From Kocuria palustris (GTDB lineage: Bacteria > Actinomycetota > Actinomycetes > Actinomycetales > Micrococcaceae): a DNA stretch of 64,000 nucleotides. The notes beneath the pieces were generated by a model, which was not told the DNA's origin, made no database searches, and saw only the letters and a list, made by a program, of their open reading frames with translations. Positions 42,185 through 53,534 of this stretch are shown here, one piece after another. The first letter of the stretch is position 1. Each line of letters opens with the position of its first letter. The stretch covers positions 62,001-126,000 of the forward strand of contig NZ_VDOR01000004.1 in NCBI RefSeq assembly GCF_007666205.1, read 5' to 3'. The position numbers and the translations under genes are program-made.

Positions 42185-43164
42185 GGCGATTCCTGCAGAC
42201 CTACTCCTTCCTGCTCACCGGCCGCTGGATCGGCTGGTTCGCGCTGTGCTGCGTGGGCGCGCTGCTGTGCCTCTACCTGGGCAACTGGCAGTTCGGCCGC
42301 GCCGAGCAGATCGAGCACGGCAATCAGCTGATCGTCGAGAACCACGACGCCGACCCGTACACCGGCCAGGAGGCCGTGCAGGCCTTCACGGACTTCGACG
42401 GGTCGCAGCAGTGGCACCCCGCCGAGCTCACGGGCGAGTACGTCGAGGACGGCACCGTGCTGGCGCGCAACCGGACCTCGAGCGGGCAGATCGGCTACGA
42501 GGTGCTCGTGCCCCTGCGCACCGATCAGGGCCCCACGATCCTCATCAGCCGCGGCTGGATCCCCACCTCCGACGCCGGGGACGGCAGCGCCTCGGAGGTC
42601 CCCGCTCCCCCGGCCGGCGACGTGACGGTCACCGCCCGCGTGCAGCCCGGGGAGGGCACCGCCGATCGCAGCGCCCCGGAGGGGCAGGTGGCCTCGATCC
42701 ACCTCCCCGATGTCGAGGAGGCCTCGGGCCAGGACCTGGTCGACGGCGCCTACGGGCAGATGCACGCCGAGCAGCCCCCGGCCCAGGACGCGCCCGCGCC
42801 CTTCATGCAGCCGGATCTGGACCACGGCCCTCAGCTGTCCTACTCCATGCAGTGGACGGCCTTCGCGGTGCTCGTGTTCGTGGCCTACGCCTACTCGGCC
42901 CGGCAGAAGGTGCGCAACGACGCCTGGGACCGCGAGTACGCCGCACGGATCGAGGCGGAGCTCGCGCAGTACTACGACGCCGACGGCACCTTCGTCGGCG
43001 TGGGCGACGGGCGGACCGAGGAGGACCTGATCCGCCAGCTCGAGATGGTCGACGACATGCCCGCCCACCTGCGCGATCTCACCCGGCCCAAGCGCCGCGG
43101 CCGCCGCTTCGGCTCGCAGGACGCCGCGGAGGAGGACGCTGCCCTGGAGGCGCCGCGGCGCTGA
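42181..43164 (+). CDS. SURF1 family cytochrome oxidase assembly protein
   Basis: 327 residues. The N-terminal membrane segment (WIGWFALCCVGALLCLYLGN) ends in the SURF1 motif GNWQFGRAEQ; a periplasmic-side domain has NRTSSGQIGYEVLVPLRT and ILISRGWIP, both hallmarks. The second membrane segment is near residue 225 (LSYSMQWTAFAVLVFVAYAY, containing the QWTAF motif). The C-terminal ~80 residues are charged and cytoplasmic. SURF1 helps insert heme a into aa3 oxidase, matching ctaA and ctaB elsewhere in the window. Confidence 0.92.
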   Translation: MRRFLQTYSFLLTGRWIGWFALCCVGALLCLYLGNWQFGRAEQIEHGNQLIVENHDADPYTGQEAVQAFTDFDGSQQWHPAELTGEYVEDGTVLARNRTSSGQIGYEVLVPLRTDQGPTILISRGWIPTSDAGDGSASEVPAPPAGDVTVTARVQPGEGTADRSAPEGQVASIHLPDVEEASGQDLVDGAYGQMHAEQPPAQDAPAPFMQPDLDHGPQLSYSMQWTAFAVLVFVAYAYSARQKVRNDAWDREYAARIEAELAQYYDADGTFVGVGDGRTEEDLIRQLEMVDDMPAHLRDLTRPKRRGRRFGSQDAAEEDAALEAPRR

Positions 43165-43195
43165 GCCCCGAGGGCATCGGGGCGCCCTGCTCGGG
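43165..43195. terminator. hairpin cluster between SURF1 and the ABC-F gene
   Basis: GCCCCGA/TCGGGGC stem (43165-43183) overlapping a second GGGCGCCC-type stem, between convergent genes. Confidence 0.5.
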
Positions 43196-43233
43196 GCGCC
43201 CGCCCGCAGGCCGGGCGAGCGACGGCTGGAAGC

Positions 43234-44841
<1,608 letters not shown>

Positions 44842-45081
44842 GGCCTTTCCACGGGGCGGCCGCCGTCGGACGGACGGCGGAACCGATGCAGTCTAGCGGC
44901 GACCGGCGGCAGGCGCTGTCAGCTGTGCCACTGCCTGAGCCCCGTCGAGACGGCGCATTCCGCGGCCTCGACACCCGCGTCCGGGCCGCCCCGCGGGCTC
45001 GGCGCACCTCTAGAATCGGGGCGGCCGGTCCGGAGACCTCGTTCGACGGCCTCCCCACACCCCCAGCGAAGGCGATCAGCG

Positions 45082-46644
45082 ATGAACAGCGAGCAGAGCC
45101 GGCCGGGCGCCGAGGGCGCCCAGGCATCTCCGAACCCGCAGCGGGCCGTGCGCGGCTCCCATATCGCGGCCTCGGAGCCGGCCCTGGCCCAGCACCCGGA
45201 TGCCCCCGAGCTCGATGTCCGCCCGGTCGAGGCGGATGCCGCCGGCGGCGTGTGGCGGGACGCGATGGGCCGCGCGGCGGGACGATCGGCGCAGATCCTG
45301 ATCATCGGGGCCCTGGCGGCGGCCTTCGTCTGGCTGATGATCACGATCCAGCTGGCGGTCATCGCCGCGCTCGTGGCGCTGATCCTGGCCACGACCGTCG
45401 GCCCTGTGGTCAATGCCCTCGTCCGCCGGGGGCTGCCGCGCTGGGCGGGATCGGCCATCGTGTTCGTGGCGCTGATCCTGGTCGTGTCGGCGATCATCTC
45501 GGCGGTCACCGCGACCGTCATGGCCGAGTGGGACGAGCTCTCCCAGCAGGCGGCCCAGGGCATGGGCGACGTCGAGTCGATGCTGACCGACCCCTCGATC
45601 CCGATCGACTCCCAGCTGCTGACGGATCTGATGTCCTCGGCGGGCTCGATGCTCTCGTCGCAGGCCTTCGTCTCGACCCTGTTCTCGAGCTTCGGCACCG
45701 CGGGCAGCGTGCTGACCGGTCTCATCCTGATGCTCGTGATGCTGTTCTTCTTCCTGAAGGACGGCCCCAAGATGTGGAACTTCCTGCTGCGCTGGTTCCA
45801 CGGCGAGGTCCGCGCCCGGATGGCCGAGACCGGGGACCGCACCGCGGAGGTCCTCGGCGGCTACGTCCGGGGCATCGTGATCGTGGCGACGGTCGATGCG
45901 ACGCTCATCGGGCTCGGTCTGTGGGTCATCGGCGTCCCGCTGGCGCTCCCGCTGGCCGTGCTGTGCTTCCTGTCGGCCTTCATCCCGATCGTGGGACCGT
46001 TCATCTCCGGGCTGTTCGCCGCGCTGGTGGCGCTGGTGACCCTGGGCCTGCCCCAGGCGCTGGCCGTCGCCGCGCTGACCATCGTGGTCAACAACGTCGA
46101 CGGCAACCTCCTGCAGCCGCTGATCGTGGGCAAGTCGCTGAGCCTGCACCCCCTGATCGTCCTCACGGCGCTGACCGTCGGCGGGCTCGTGGGCGGCATC
46201 GTCGGCACGATCCTGGCGACCCCGCTGACCGCGGTGGCCTGGTCCGTGATCCAGATCTGGAGCGACCGGTACCAGTCCGGCGAGGATCCCGTGCTCGGCC
46301 GGGACCCGGTGGACCCGGAGACCTCCGCGGCCCGGCGAGCCACCCTGGCCGAGCGCTGGCGCTACCAGGCCATGCGCCTGCAGCCGATCCGCCACGGCTC
46401 CCGCGGCGCGACGGCCACGGATGCCGCCACGGGCCAGCTCCTCCCCGCCGCCGAGCCCCCGGCCGAGCCGCTCGAGGACCCGGTCTCCGAATGGCCCGTC
46501 CACCAGCCCGACGGCGGGACGCCCCGGGCCGATGCGCGCTCCGCGCAGTTCGGCGACCTGGGCGCCGAGGCACCGTGGATCGCCTCCGATCCGGCCCAGG
46601 ACGGTCCCGCGCCGGACGGAACGGACCGCAGCGGCTCCGCGTAG
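45082..46644 (+). CDS. AI-2E family transporter-like membrane protein
   Basis: 520 residues. The N-terminal ~70 are disordered. Seven or eight membrane segments follow (ILIIGALAAAFVWLMITIQL; LVALILATTVGPVVNALVRR; AGSAIVFVALILVVSAII; LILMLVMLFFFLKDGPKMW), with the family pattern PLALPLAVLCFLSAFIPIVG and GNLLQPLIVGKSLSLHPLIV. The C-terminal ~120 residues are disordered. Family members export quorum signals, act in osmotic or pH balance, or are uncharacterised, so substrate is open. A -10-like TAGAAT at 45011-45016 gives a leader of about 60 bases, and AAGGCGAT precedes the ATG. Confidence 0.88.
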   Translation: MNSEQSRPGAEGAQASPNPQRAVRGSHIAASEPALAQHPDAPELDVRPVEADAAGGVWRDAMGRAAGRSAQILIIGALAAAFVWLMITIQLAVIAALVALILATTVGPVVNALVRRGLPRWAGSAIVFVALILVVSAIISAVTATVMAEWDELSQQAAQGMGDVESMLTDPSIPIDSQLLTDLMSSAGSMLSSQAFVSTLFSSFGTAGSVLTGLILMLVMLFFFLKDGPKMWNFLLRWFHGEVRARMAETGDRTAEVLGGYVRGIVIVATVDATLIGLGLWVIGVPLALPLAVLCFLSAFIPIVGPFISGLFAALVALVTLGLPQALAVAALTIVVNNVDGNLLQPLIVGKSLSLHPLIVLTALTVGGLVGGIVGTILATPLTAVAWSVIQIWSDRYQSGEDPVLGRDPVDPETSAARRATLAERWRYQAMRLQPIRHGSRGATATDAATGQLLPAAEPPAEPLEDPVSEWPVHQPDGGTPRADARSAQFGDLGAEAPWIASDPAQDGPAPDGTDRSGSA

Positions 46645-46773
46645 GACGATCCGGTGCCGCGGTCGGCTGTTCGATGCGGATCCGTCCGGAGATCCGTGCG
46701 CCAGGCGCGACGCGCCGAGCGGCTCCCGCCCAACGGGCGCGGCGTCTGCACAGAGCTGGCCTAAGGTGCCTCC

Positions 46774-47493
46774 ATGCCTTCCTCGCCTCAGGTCTCCCAC
46801 CAGGACGACTCCTCCTCCCCCGCTTCCCGCTCCGCCGAGTCCCGGTCCGCTGCCCGGCCCGACACCGCAGGCGCAGCCCCCGGGGGCTCCGCGGCGCCCC
46901 CCGGCGGGCGGGCCAGAGGATCCCGCGGCGGGGCCGGCACGGACCTCGGGCTGATCGCGGTGTTCGCCGCCTTCACCGCGGTCGCCGCCGTGCTCCCGGC
47001 GATCCCGGTGGGGCCCGTGGCGGTGCCGATCACCCTGCAGACCCTGGCCGTCTACCTCACCGGGCTCGTGCTCGGCGGCCGGCGCGGCTTCCTGGCCGTG
47101 CTGCTCTACGTGGTCGTCGGCCTCGTCGGGCTGCCCATCTTCTCCGGCTTCCGCGGCGGGCCCGCCGTGCTGGCCGGGCCCTCGGCCGGTTACATCCTCA
47201 GCTTCCCGATCGCCGCCCTGTGCTGCGGTCTGCTCGCCTACGCCCTGCTGCGCCGCGGCGCACGGGGCGGCCGGGTCGCGCTGGGCCTGGCCGGGGCCGC
47301 CGTGCTCGGCGGATTCACCATCACCCGGCTGCTCGGCATCCCCGGGATGATGCTCAACGCCGGGCTCCCCCTCCGGGACGCCTTCCTGGCCGATCTGATC
47401 TACTGGCCCGGCGATCTGATCAAGGTCGCGCTCGCCGCCGTGATCGCGGCGGCCGTCCACCGGGCCTTCCCCCGGCTCGCCGCCCGCCGGTGA
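46774..47493 (+). CDS. bioY: biotin transporter substrate-binding protein BioY (ECF S component)
   Basis: 239 residues. After a ~55-residue Ser/Pro/Gly-rich N terminus come six membrane segments with BioY motifs: VGPVAVPITLQTLAVYLTGL, GFLAVLLYVVVGLVGLPIF, AGPSAGYILSFPIAA and the C-terminal LADLIYWPGDLIKVALAA. A -10-like TAAGGT (46762-46767) ends seven bases before the ATG, implying a leaderless message. Followed, with four-base overlaps, by the ATPase and EcfT genes, giving a complete dedicated bioYMN importer. Confidence 0.94.
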   Translation: MPSSPQVSHQDDSSSPASRSAESRSAARPDTAGAAPGGSAAPPGGRARGSRGGAGTDLGLIAVFAAFTAVAAVLPAIPVGPVAVPITLQTLAVYLTGLVLGGRRGFLAVLLYVVVGLVGLPIFSGFRGGPAVLAGPSAGYILSFPIAALCCGLLAYALLRRGARGGRVALGLAGAAVLGGFTITRLLGIPGMMLNAGLPLRDAFLADLIYWPGDLIKVALAAVIAAAVHRAFPRLAARR

Positions 47494-48257
47494 CGCCGCG
47501 GACTCCTTCTGGAGATCGACGGGGACCGCCCGGCCCGGCCGAGATCGAGCTGCAGGACGTCGTCGTCGAGGTCCCCGGCCCGGTCGGCGCCGCGGAACAG
47601 CTGCGGCTGCTGGGGCCGATCACCGCACGGCTGACCGAGCGGCGCATCGCGGTCATCGGCCTCAACGGCTCCGGCAAGTCCACGCTGCTCCGGGTGCTCA
47701 ACGGCCTCGCCGAGGTCGCATCGGGCACGGCCCGCGTCCACGGCGTCGACGCGGTGCAGGACGTGCGCGCGGCCCGCCAGGTCGTCGGCTTCCTGTTCTC
47801 CGATCCCGCCGCGCAGCTGCTCATGCCCACGCCCCAGGAGGACGTCGAGCTGTCGCTGCGCGCGGCCGGGTATCCCGCGGCTCAGCGGGAGCGGACGGCC
47901 CGGGAGCTGCTCGAGGACGCCGGACTCGGCCACCGCCGTCATCACTCGATCCACGACCTGTCCGGCGGGGAGCGCCAGATCACGGCGCTCACGGCGGTGC
48001 TCGCCGTCCAGCCGCGCGTGCTCGCGCTGGACGAGCCGACCACGCTGCTCGACCTGCGGCACCGCAATGCGCTGATCCAGCACCTGGATCGGCTGCCGCA
48101 GCAGCAGATCATCTCGACGCACGACCTCGAGCTCGCCGCAACGGCCGATCGCGCGCTGCTCATCCACGCCGGGCGGGTGGTCGCGGACGGGCCCTCCGCC
48201 GAGGTCGTCGCGCGCTATCGCCGCGGCTGCGCCGCCGACGGGGACCTGACCCGGTGA
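47490..48257 (+). CDS. bioM: biotin ECF transporter ATPase BioM
   Basis: 255 residues. Walker A AVIGLNGSGKSTLLRVLNGL near residue 58, Q-loop region FLFSDPAAQLLMPTPQEDVE typical of ECF ATPases, signature LSGGERQITALTAVLAVQPR, Walker B VLALDEPTTLLD and ISTHDLELA. GTG start overlaps the bioY stop; the open frame upstream of it belongs to no domain. Energises uptake together with BioY and BioN. Confidence 0.93.
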   Translation: MTPRTPSGDRRGPPGPAEIELQDVVVEVPGPVGAAEQLRLLGPITARLTERRIAVIGLNGSGKSTLLRVLNGLAEVASGTARVHGVDAVQDVRAARQVVGFLFSDPAAQLLMPTPQEDVELSLRAAGYPAAQRERTARELLEDAGLGHRRHHSIHDLSGGERQITALTAVLAVQPRVLALDEPTTLLDLRHRNALIQHLDRLPQQQIISTHDLELAATADRALLIHAGRVVADGPSAEVVARYRRGCAADGDLTR

Positions 48258-48970
48258 GCCGCTCGCGCCGGGAGCTCTTCGGCTTCCACCGGCCGGCCGA
48301 CACCCCGGTCCACCGCGCTCCCCTGGCCCTCAAGGCGGCCGGGATCGCGATCGTCTCGGCGCTGCTGATGATCCCGTTCCCGTGGCTGCTCGGACTGCTG
48401 GGCGTGCAGGCCCCCGCGGCCGCCTGGGCCGTGCCCGCCGGCTGCCTCGTGCTGGTCCTGGCCGCGGCGCTGGCCGCGCGGATCGGGCCGCGCGGCTGGT
48501 GGCACAGCATCCGCCCGGCCGCCTGGATCCTGGCGCTGCTGGGCGCCTACCACCTGCTGCTGAGGCGGGACCCGGCCATGGCCGCGGAGGTCCTGCTGAC
48601 CGTCGTGACCGCCCTGCTGGCCACGCGCGTCCTGCTCGAGACCACGCCGCTGCCGGAGCTGCTCGACGGTCTCGTGCGGCTGCTGTCGCCGCTGCGGCGG
48701 GTGGGCGTGGATCCGCAGCGCATCGGACTGGCCATCCAGATCATGCTGCGCACCATCCCGTTCCTGACCGGGGTGGTCGACGACCTGCGCGATGCCGCTG
48801 CAGCCCGCGGCGTGCGCCTCGGACCCGTGGCGCTGGCCTCTCCCCTGGTGATCTCGGCGGTGGCGCACGGCCAGCGCACGGGGGAGGCGGTCGCGGCGCG
48901 CGGGCTCGACTCCCCTCCGGACCGCATCCGGCGGACCGGGGCCCGGCGTGACCCCGGGCACGGTCGATAG
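48254..48970 (+). CDS. bioN: ECF transporter transmembrane component BioN (EcfT)
   Basis: 238 residues. After a short soluble start (GFHRPADTPVHRAPLALKA) four or five membrane segments follow (GIAIVSALLMIPFPWLLGLL; AAWAVPAGCLVLVLAAALAA). The coupling helices carry the ARG-type motifs: RDAAAARGVR near residue 178 and AVAARGLDSP near 215. GTG start overlaps the bioM stop. The stop codon TAG is part of the -10 hexamer of the next gene. Confidence 0.9.
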   Translation: MSRSRRELFGFHRPADTPVHRAPLALKAAGIAIVSALLMIPFPWLLGLLGVQAPAAAWAVPAGCLVLVLAAALAARIGPRGWWHSIRPAAWILALLGAYHLLLRRDPAMAAEVLLTVVTALLATRVLLETTPLPELLDGLVRLLSPLRRVGVDPQRIGLAIQIMLRTIPFLTGVVDDLRDAAAARGVRLGPVALASPLVISAVAHGQRTGEAVAARGLDSPPDRIRRTGARRDPGHGR

Positions 48971-49013
48971 ACTGGCCCGCGAGCACCAGCAGTCGAGAGA
49001 TCAGGAGATCGTC

Positions 49014-49292
49014 GTGAAGTTCCTCTGCCGCATGCAGGTCCACTTCCCCGAGTCCATGTCGCCCGAGGAGGTCGCCGAGAAGCAGGCCCAGGAGAAGGAG
49101 TACTCGCAGGGCCTCCAGAAGGCCGGCGAGTTCGAGGCCATCTACCGCGTGGTCGGCCAGTACGCCAACATCTCGATCTTCGAGGTCGAGTCCAACGAGC
49201 GCCTGCACGAGATCCTCTCGGGCTTCCCGATGTACGCCTACATGGACATCGAGACCACTGCCCTGTGCCGCCACCCGAACTCGATCCGCTGA
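49014..49292 (+). CDS. catC: muconolactone delta-isomerase family protein
   Basis: 92 residues, the normal size for muconolactone isomerase (catechol branch of the beta-ketoadipate pathway). Family motifs: FLCRMQVHFPESMSPEE, YRVVGQYANISIFEVESNE, LHEILSGFPMYAYMDIE and the closing TALCRHPNSIR. catA and catB are not nearby, so another role in the cell is possible. GTG start at 49014 with CAGGAG upstream; TAGACT at 48968-48973 is a probable -10. Confidence 0.85.
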   Translation: MKFLCRMQVHFPESMSPEEVAEKQAQEKEYSQGLQKAGEFEAIYRVVGQYANISIFEVESNERLHEILSGFPMYAYMDIETTALCRHPNSIR

Positions 49293-49367
49293 GGTCGAGC
49301 TGACGGCTCCCTGAGGCGCTCCGGGCCCTCGGCTCACCGATGCCTCCCGGATGCCCCGCGAGCACGA

Positions 49368-49422
49368 CGACGGCGCCCCCGCCGCTTCCGGTCATCGACC
49401 GAGAGCGGCGGGGGCGCCGTCG
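49368..49422. terminator. bidirectional terminator between catC and sufT
   Basis: A perfect 19-base stem (CGACGGCGCCCCCGCCGCT) with a 17-base loop, 75 bases after catC and 39 after the sufT stop on the opposite strand. Confidence 0.75.
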
Positions 49423-49461
49423 CCCGTTCCGAGCGGGCCGGGACGCGCTGTCAGGGACGGC

Positions 49462-49812
49462 TCAGATGTTGAAGCCCAGGGCCCGCATCTGATCGCGGCC
49501 GTCCTCCGTGATGCGCTCCATGCCCCACGGCGGCATCCACACCCAGTTGACGTGCCACTCGTCGACGAGCGGGCCGATGTTCTGCTCGACCTGCTCCTCG
49601 ATGACGTCCTGCAGTGGGCAGGCCGCCGTGGTCAGCGTCATGTCGAGCTTGAGGGCCCCGTCCTCCATGTAGGAGGCGCCGTAGAGCAGGCCCAGGTCGA
49701 CGATGTTCACGCCGAGCTCGGGGTCGATGACGTTCTTCAGGGCGTCCTCGACCTCTTCGATCGTCGGTGCGCCTGCGGGCACCTGGCCCGCGGCGGCGGT
49801 CGTGTCGGTCAT
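49462..49812 (-). CDS. sufT: DUF59/SufT-type Fe-S assembly factor
   Basis: 116 residues. The MIP18/DUF59 pattern is clear: EEVEDALKNVIDPELGVNIV, DLGLLYG and LTTAACPLQDVIEEQ with the conserved Cys, ending WMPPWGMERITEDGRDQMR. These proteins help load or mature Fe-S proteins. Last gene of the Suf operon, 27 bases after sufC. sufS and sufU, often between sufC and sufT, are absent here. Confidence 0.92.
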   Translation of the reverse strand: MTDTTAAAGQVPAGAPTIEEVEDALKNVIDPELGVNIVDLGLLYGASYMEDGALKLDMTLTTAACPLQDVIEEQVEQNIGPLVDEWHVNWVWMPPWGMERITEDGRDQMRALGFNI

Positions 49813-49839
49813 CGCTTGCTCCTCGTCAGGATCGGGTGA

Positions 49840-50601
49840 TCATCGGGCGGCGGTGACGTACTTGTCGTAGCCCTCGGCCTCGAGCTGCTCGGCCAGCTCC
49901 GGGCCGCCCTCCTCCACCACGCGGCCGTCGGCGAAGACGTGGACGTGATCCGGGGCGATGTAGCGCAGGATGCGCGTGTAGTGGGTGATCAGCATGACGC
50001 CCATGCCGTTGGCCGCCTTGGCGCGGTTCACGCCCTCGGAGACGACCTTGAGCGCGTCGATGTCCAGGCCGGAGTCGGTCTCGTCGAGCAGGGCCATCTT
50101 GGGCTTGAGCAGCTCGAGCTGCATGATCTCCATGCGCTTCTTCTCGCCGCCCGAGAAGCCCTCGTTGACATTGCGCTGGATCATCTGCGGATCCATCTTC
50201 AGCTGCTCGGCCGCGGACTTGACGTCCTTGGTCCACGTGCGCAGCGAGGGCGCCTCGCCGTCGACCGCGGTCTTGGCCGAGCGGAGGAAGTTCGAGGTGG
50301 TCACGCCCGGGATCTCGACCGGGTACTGCATGGCCAGGAAGAGCCCGGCGCGGGCGCGCTCGTCCACGGACATCTCCAGCACGGACTCGCCGTCCAGCAG
50401 GACGTCGCCCGAGTCCACGCGGAACTTGGGGTGCCCGGCGATGGTCGAGGCGAGGGTGGACTTGCCGGAGCCGTTGGGGCCCATGATCGCGTGCACCTCA
50501 TCGGAGGCGATGGTGAGGTTCACGCCCTTGAGGATCTGCTTGCTGTTCTCGTCGTCGAGCAGGACCGATGCGTGCAGGTCCTTGATCTCCAGAGTGCTCA
50601 A
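49840..50601 (-). CDS. sufC: Fe-S cluster assembly ATPase SufC
   Basis: 253 residues. Walker A HAIMGPNGSGKSTLASTIAG near residue 37, signature FSGGEKKRMEIMQLELLKPK, Walker B MALLDETDSGLD and H-loop LITHYTRIL. SufC drives the SufBCD scaffold. TTG is the start (STLEIKDLHA follows), with AGGAGAG just upstream. 75 bases after sufD. Length is typical. Confidence 0.96.
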   Translation of the reverse strand: MSTLEIKDLHASVLLDDENSKQILKGVNLTIASDEVHAIMGPNGSGKSTLASTIAGHPKFRVDSGDVLLDGESVLEMSVDERARAGLFLAMQYPVEIPGVTTSNFLRSAKTAVDGEAPSLRTWTKDVKSAAEQLKMDPQMIQRNVNEGFSGGEKKRMEIMQLELLKPKMALLDETDSGLDIDALKVVSEGVNRAKAANGMGVMLITHYTRILRYIAPDHVHVFADGRVVEEGGPELAEQLEAEGYDKYVTAAR

Positions 50602-50676
50602 AAGTCTCTCCTGACAGGTGAAGTGTGTGGTGCCGCGTGCGGCAGGTGGGTCCGCCGAGGGCGGGGGCCGATCGGA

Positions 50677-52011
50677 TCAGGCGCCCTGCTCGACGTTGGC
50701 CAGCTCGGTCTCCACGACCTCGCGCAGGCGCTCCTCGATGCCCTCGTCCTCGATCTGCTGCAGGATCTCGAACAGGAAGCCGCGCACCACCAGGGCGCGG
50801 GCCTCGCGCTCCGGGATGCCGCGCGACATCAGGTAGTAGAGGTGCTCCGCATCCAGCTGGCCCGTGGTCGAGGCGTGGCCCGCCCCGGCGATCACGCCGG
50901 TCTCGATCTCCAGGTTGGGGATCGAGTCCATGCGGGGGCCGTCGTTGAGGATCAGGTTGCGGTTGAGCTCGTAGGTGTCGGTGGCCTCGGCGGCCGGGCG
51001 GATCAGCACGTCGCCGACCCACACCCCGTGAGCCCCCTCGCCCTGCAGCGCGGACTTGTAGGTCACGCGCGAGCGGCAGCTGGGCTGCGAGTGGTCTACG
51101 AACAGGCGGGACTCGAGGTGCTGGCCGTCGTCCACGAACGTCAGGCCGAACATCTCGACGTCAGCGCCCGGAGCGCGGAAGCGCACGGACGGGGTCACGC
51201 GGACGGTCTCGCCGCCCAGCGAGACGACGACGTGCTTGAAGCTCGAGTCGCGGCCCAGGGACACGTGCTGCGCGGACGCGTGCACGCTGCCCTCGTCGTC
51301 CCACTCCTGCAGCGAGACCACGGTGACGTTCGCCGAATCGGCGATCGCGAACTCGACGTTCTGCGACACGACCGCGCTGCCGCGGTGGCGCAGCACGATG
51401 CGGGCCTTCGAGAACGCCTGCGCCTCGACGATGATGTGCGAGGCGGCCGGGTCGGAGCTCGAGCCCTGGATGTCCACCAGCACGGTGTCCTCGAGCTCGA
51501 CCTCCTGGGGCACCGTCACGACGGTGGCCTCCTGGAAGTGGGCCCAGGCATTGGCCGCCAGCCGGTCCTCCGGGATGCCGGCCGAGCCCACGCGGGCGTC
51601 GTCGCGGCCCACGGTCTCGACCCGCACGCGGTCCGAGCCGGAGACCGACACGGCCGGGGCGGGGCCCGTCAGGGCGTCGCTGTGCAGGCCCTTGAGGCGC
51701 TTGAGCGGGGTGAACCGGAAGTCCTCCTCGCGGCCGGTGAGCTCCGGGAAGTCGGCCAGGTCGTAGGACGCCTGCCGATCCGCGCGGGAGACCCCGGCGA
51801 TCTTCTGGCCCTTGACCGAGCCGTCCTCCTGGGAGGCGGAGACCCCCATGGCCTCCTCCTCGGAGTCGACCAGATCGGTGGCGAGCTTCTCGCCCTCCTG
51901 GGTCATGCCGGGGATCGCCAGGCGCGCCTCGTCGGTGCGGACGCCGTCGACCAGGTCCTCCTCGGGGACGGTCGTGCCGGGTGCTTCGACGGTGCTGGAC
52001 TGATCAGCCAA
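50677..52011 (-). CDS. sufD: Fe-S cluster assembly protein SufD
   Basis: 444 residues. The beta-helical SufB/D core lies in the C-terminal two thirds ([39 protein letters not shown]) and the conserved end reads [38 protein letters not shown]. The active-site-like His appears in the HASTTG motif. TTG start overlapping the sufB end by eight bases. Forms the scaffold with SufB and SufC. Confidence 0.95.
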   Translation of the reverse strand: MADQSSTVEAPGTTVPEEDLVDGVRTDEARLAIPGMTQEGEKLATDLVDSEEEAMGVSASQEDGSVKGQKIAGVSRADRQASYDLADFPELTGREEDFRFTPLKRLKGLHSDALTGPAPAVSVSGSDRVRVETVGRDDARVGSAGIPEDRLAANAWAHFQEATVVTVPQEVELEDTVLVDIQGSSSDPAASHIIVEAQAFSKARIVLRHRGSAVVSQNVEFAIADSANVTVVSLQEWDDEGSVHASAQHVSLGRDSSFKHVVVSLGGETVRVTPSVRFRAPGADVEMFGLTFVDDGQHLESRLFVDHSQPSCRSRVTYKSALQGEGAHGVWVGDVLIRPAAEATDTYELNRNLILNDGPRMDSIPNLEIETGVIAGAGHASTTGQLDAEHLYYLMSRGIPEREARALVVRGFLFEILQQIEDEGIEERLREVVETELANVEQGA

Positions 52012-53455
52012 CGGAACCCTCCATCTGCAGTTCGATCAGGCGGTTGAGCTCGAGCGCGTACTCCATGGGCAGCTCGCGTGCGATCGGCTCGACGAAGCCG
52101 CGCACGATCATGGCCATGGCCTCCTCCTCGGGCAGGCCGCGCTGCATGAGGTAGAACAGCTGCTCCTCGGACACGCGCGAGACGGTCGCCTCGTGGCCCA
52201 TCGAGACGTCGTCCTCGCGGATGTCGACGTAGGGGTACGTGTCCGAGCGCGACACGGTGTCCACGAGCAGGGCGTCGCACACCACGTTCGACTTGGCGTG
52301 GTGGGCGCCCTCGCGGACCTGGACCAGGCCGCGGTAGGCGGAGCGCCCGCCGTTGCGGGCCACCGACTTGGACACGATCGACGACGAGGTGTGCGGGGCG
52401 ACGTGCACCATCTTGGAGCCGGTGTCCTGGTGCTGGCCCTCGCCCGCGAAGGCGATGGACAGGGTCTCGCCGCGGGCGTGCTCGCCGGTCATGTAGACCG
52501 CCGGGTACTTCTGCGTGACCTTGGAGCCGATGTTGCCGTCGACCCACTCCATGGTGGCGCCCTCGTGGGCGATCGCGCGCTTGGTCACCAGGTTGTAGAC
52601 GTTGTTCGACCAGTTCTGGATGGTCGTGTAGCGCACGCGGGCGTTCTTCTTGGCGACGATCTCGACGACGGCCGAGTGCAGCGAGTCCGTCTTGTAGATC
52701 GGCGCGGTGCAGCCCTCGATGTAGTGGACGTAGGAGTCCTCGTCGGCGATGATCAGCGTCCGCTCGAACTGGCCCATGTTCTCCGTGTTGATGCGGAAGT
52801 AGGCCTGCAGCGGGATGTCCACGTGGACGCCCTTGGGGACGTAGACGAACGAGCCGCCGGACCACACCGCGGTGTTCAGCGCGCCGAACTTGTTGTCGCC
52901 CACGGGGATGACCGTGCCGAAGTACTCCTCGAAGAACTCGGGGTGCTCGCGCAGGGCGGTGTCGGTGTCCATGAAGATGACGCCCTGCTCCTCCAGGTCC
53001 TCGCGGATCTGGTGGTACACGACCTCGGACTCGTACTGGGCGGCCACGCCGGCCACCAGGCGGGAGCGCTCGGCCTCGGGGATGCCGAGCTTCTCGTAGG
53101 TGTCGCGGATCTCCTCGGGCAGCTCCTCCCAGGAGCCGGCCTGCTGCTCGGAGGCGCGCACGAAGTACTTGATGTTCTCGAAGTCGATGCCCGAGAGGTC
53201 CGCGCCCCACGTCGGCATCGGCTTGCGCTCGAAGAACTTCAGCGCCTTGAGACGCATGTTGAGCATCCACTCGGGCTCGTCCTTGCGCGCGGAGATGTCG
53301 CGCACGACGTCCTCGTCGATGCCGCGGCGCGCCGAGGCTCCGGCGACGTCCTTGTCGGCCCAGCCGTACTCGTACGTGCCGATGCCCTCGAGCTCCGGGT
53401 TCTTCTCCAGGATGTCGGAGATGACGGTGTCGTTGGCTTGTGTCACATCTGTCAC
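52004..53455 (-). CDS. sufB: Fe-S cluster assembly protein SufB
   Basis: 483 residues, the main scaffold subunit on which Fe-S clusters form. Motifs: [19 protein letters not shown] near the start, [52 protein letters not shown], the substrate-site [20 protein letters not shown] and [23 protein letters not shown] start. First structural gene after sufR, 79 bases downstream of it; overlapping sufD shows coupling. Confidence 0.97.
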   Translation of the reverse strand: MTDVTQANDTVISDILEKNPELEGIGTYEYGWADKDVAGASARRGIDEDVVRDISARKDEPEWMLNMRLKALKFFERKPMPTWGADLSGIDFENIKYFVRASEQQAGSWEELPEEIRDTYEKLGIPEAERSRLVAGVAAQYESEVVYHQIREDLEEQGVIFMDTDTALREHPEFFEEYFGTVIPVGDNKFGALNTAVWSGGSFVYVPKGVHVDIPLQAYFRINTENMGQFERTLIIADEDSYVHYIEGCTAPIYKTDSLHSAVVEIVAKKNARVRYTTIQNWSNNVYNLVTKRAIAHEGATMEWVDGNIGSKVTQKYPAVYMTGEHARGETLSIAFAGEGQHQDTGSKMVHVAPHTSSSIVSKSVARNGGRSAYRGLVQVREGAHHAKSNVVCDALLVDTVSRSDTYPYVDIREDDVSMGHEATVSRVSEEQLFYLMQRGLPEEEAMAMIVRGFVEPIARELPMEYALELNRLIELQMEGSVG

Positions 53456-53534
53456 GACGGCCTCCTCTGGTGGTTCTGCGATCGGCTCGGGCCCTCGGCC
53501 GGTCGACCGCGTCGGATCGGGTGGTGCGGGTGGA

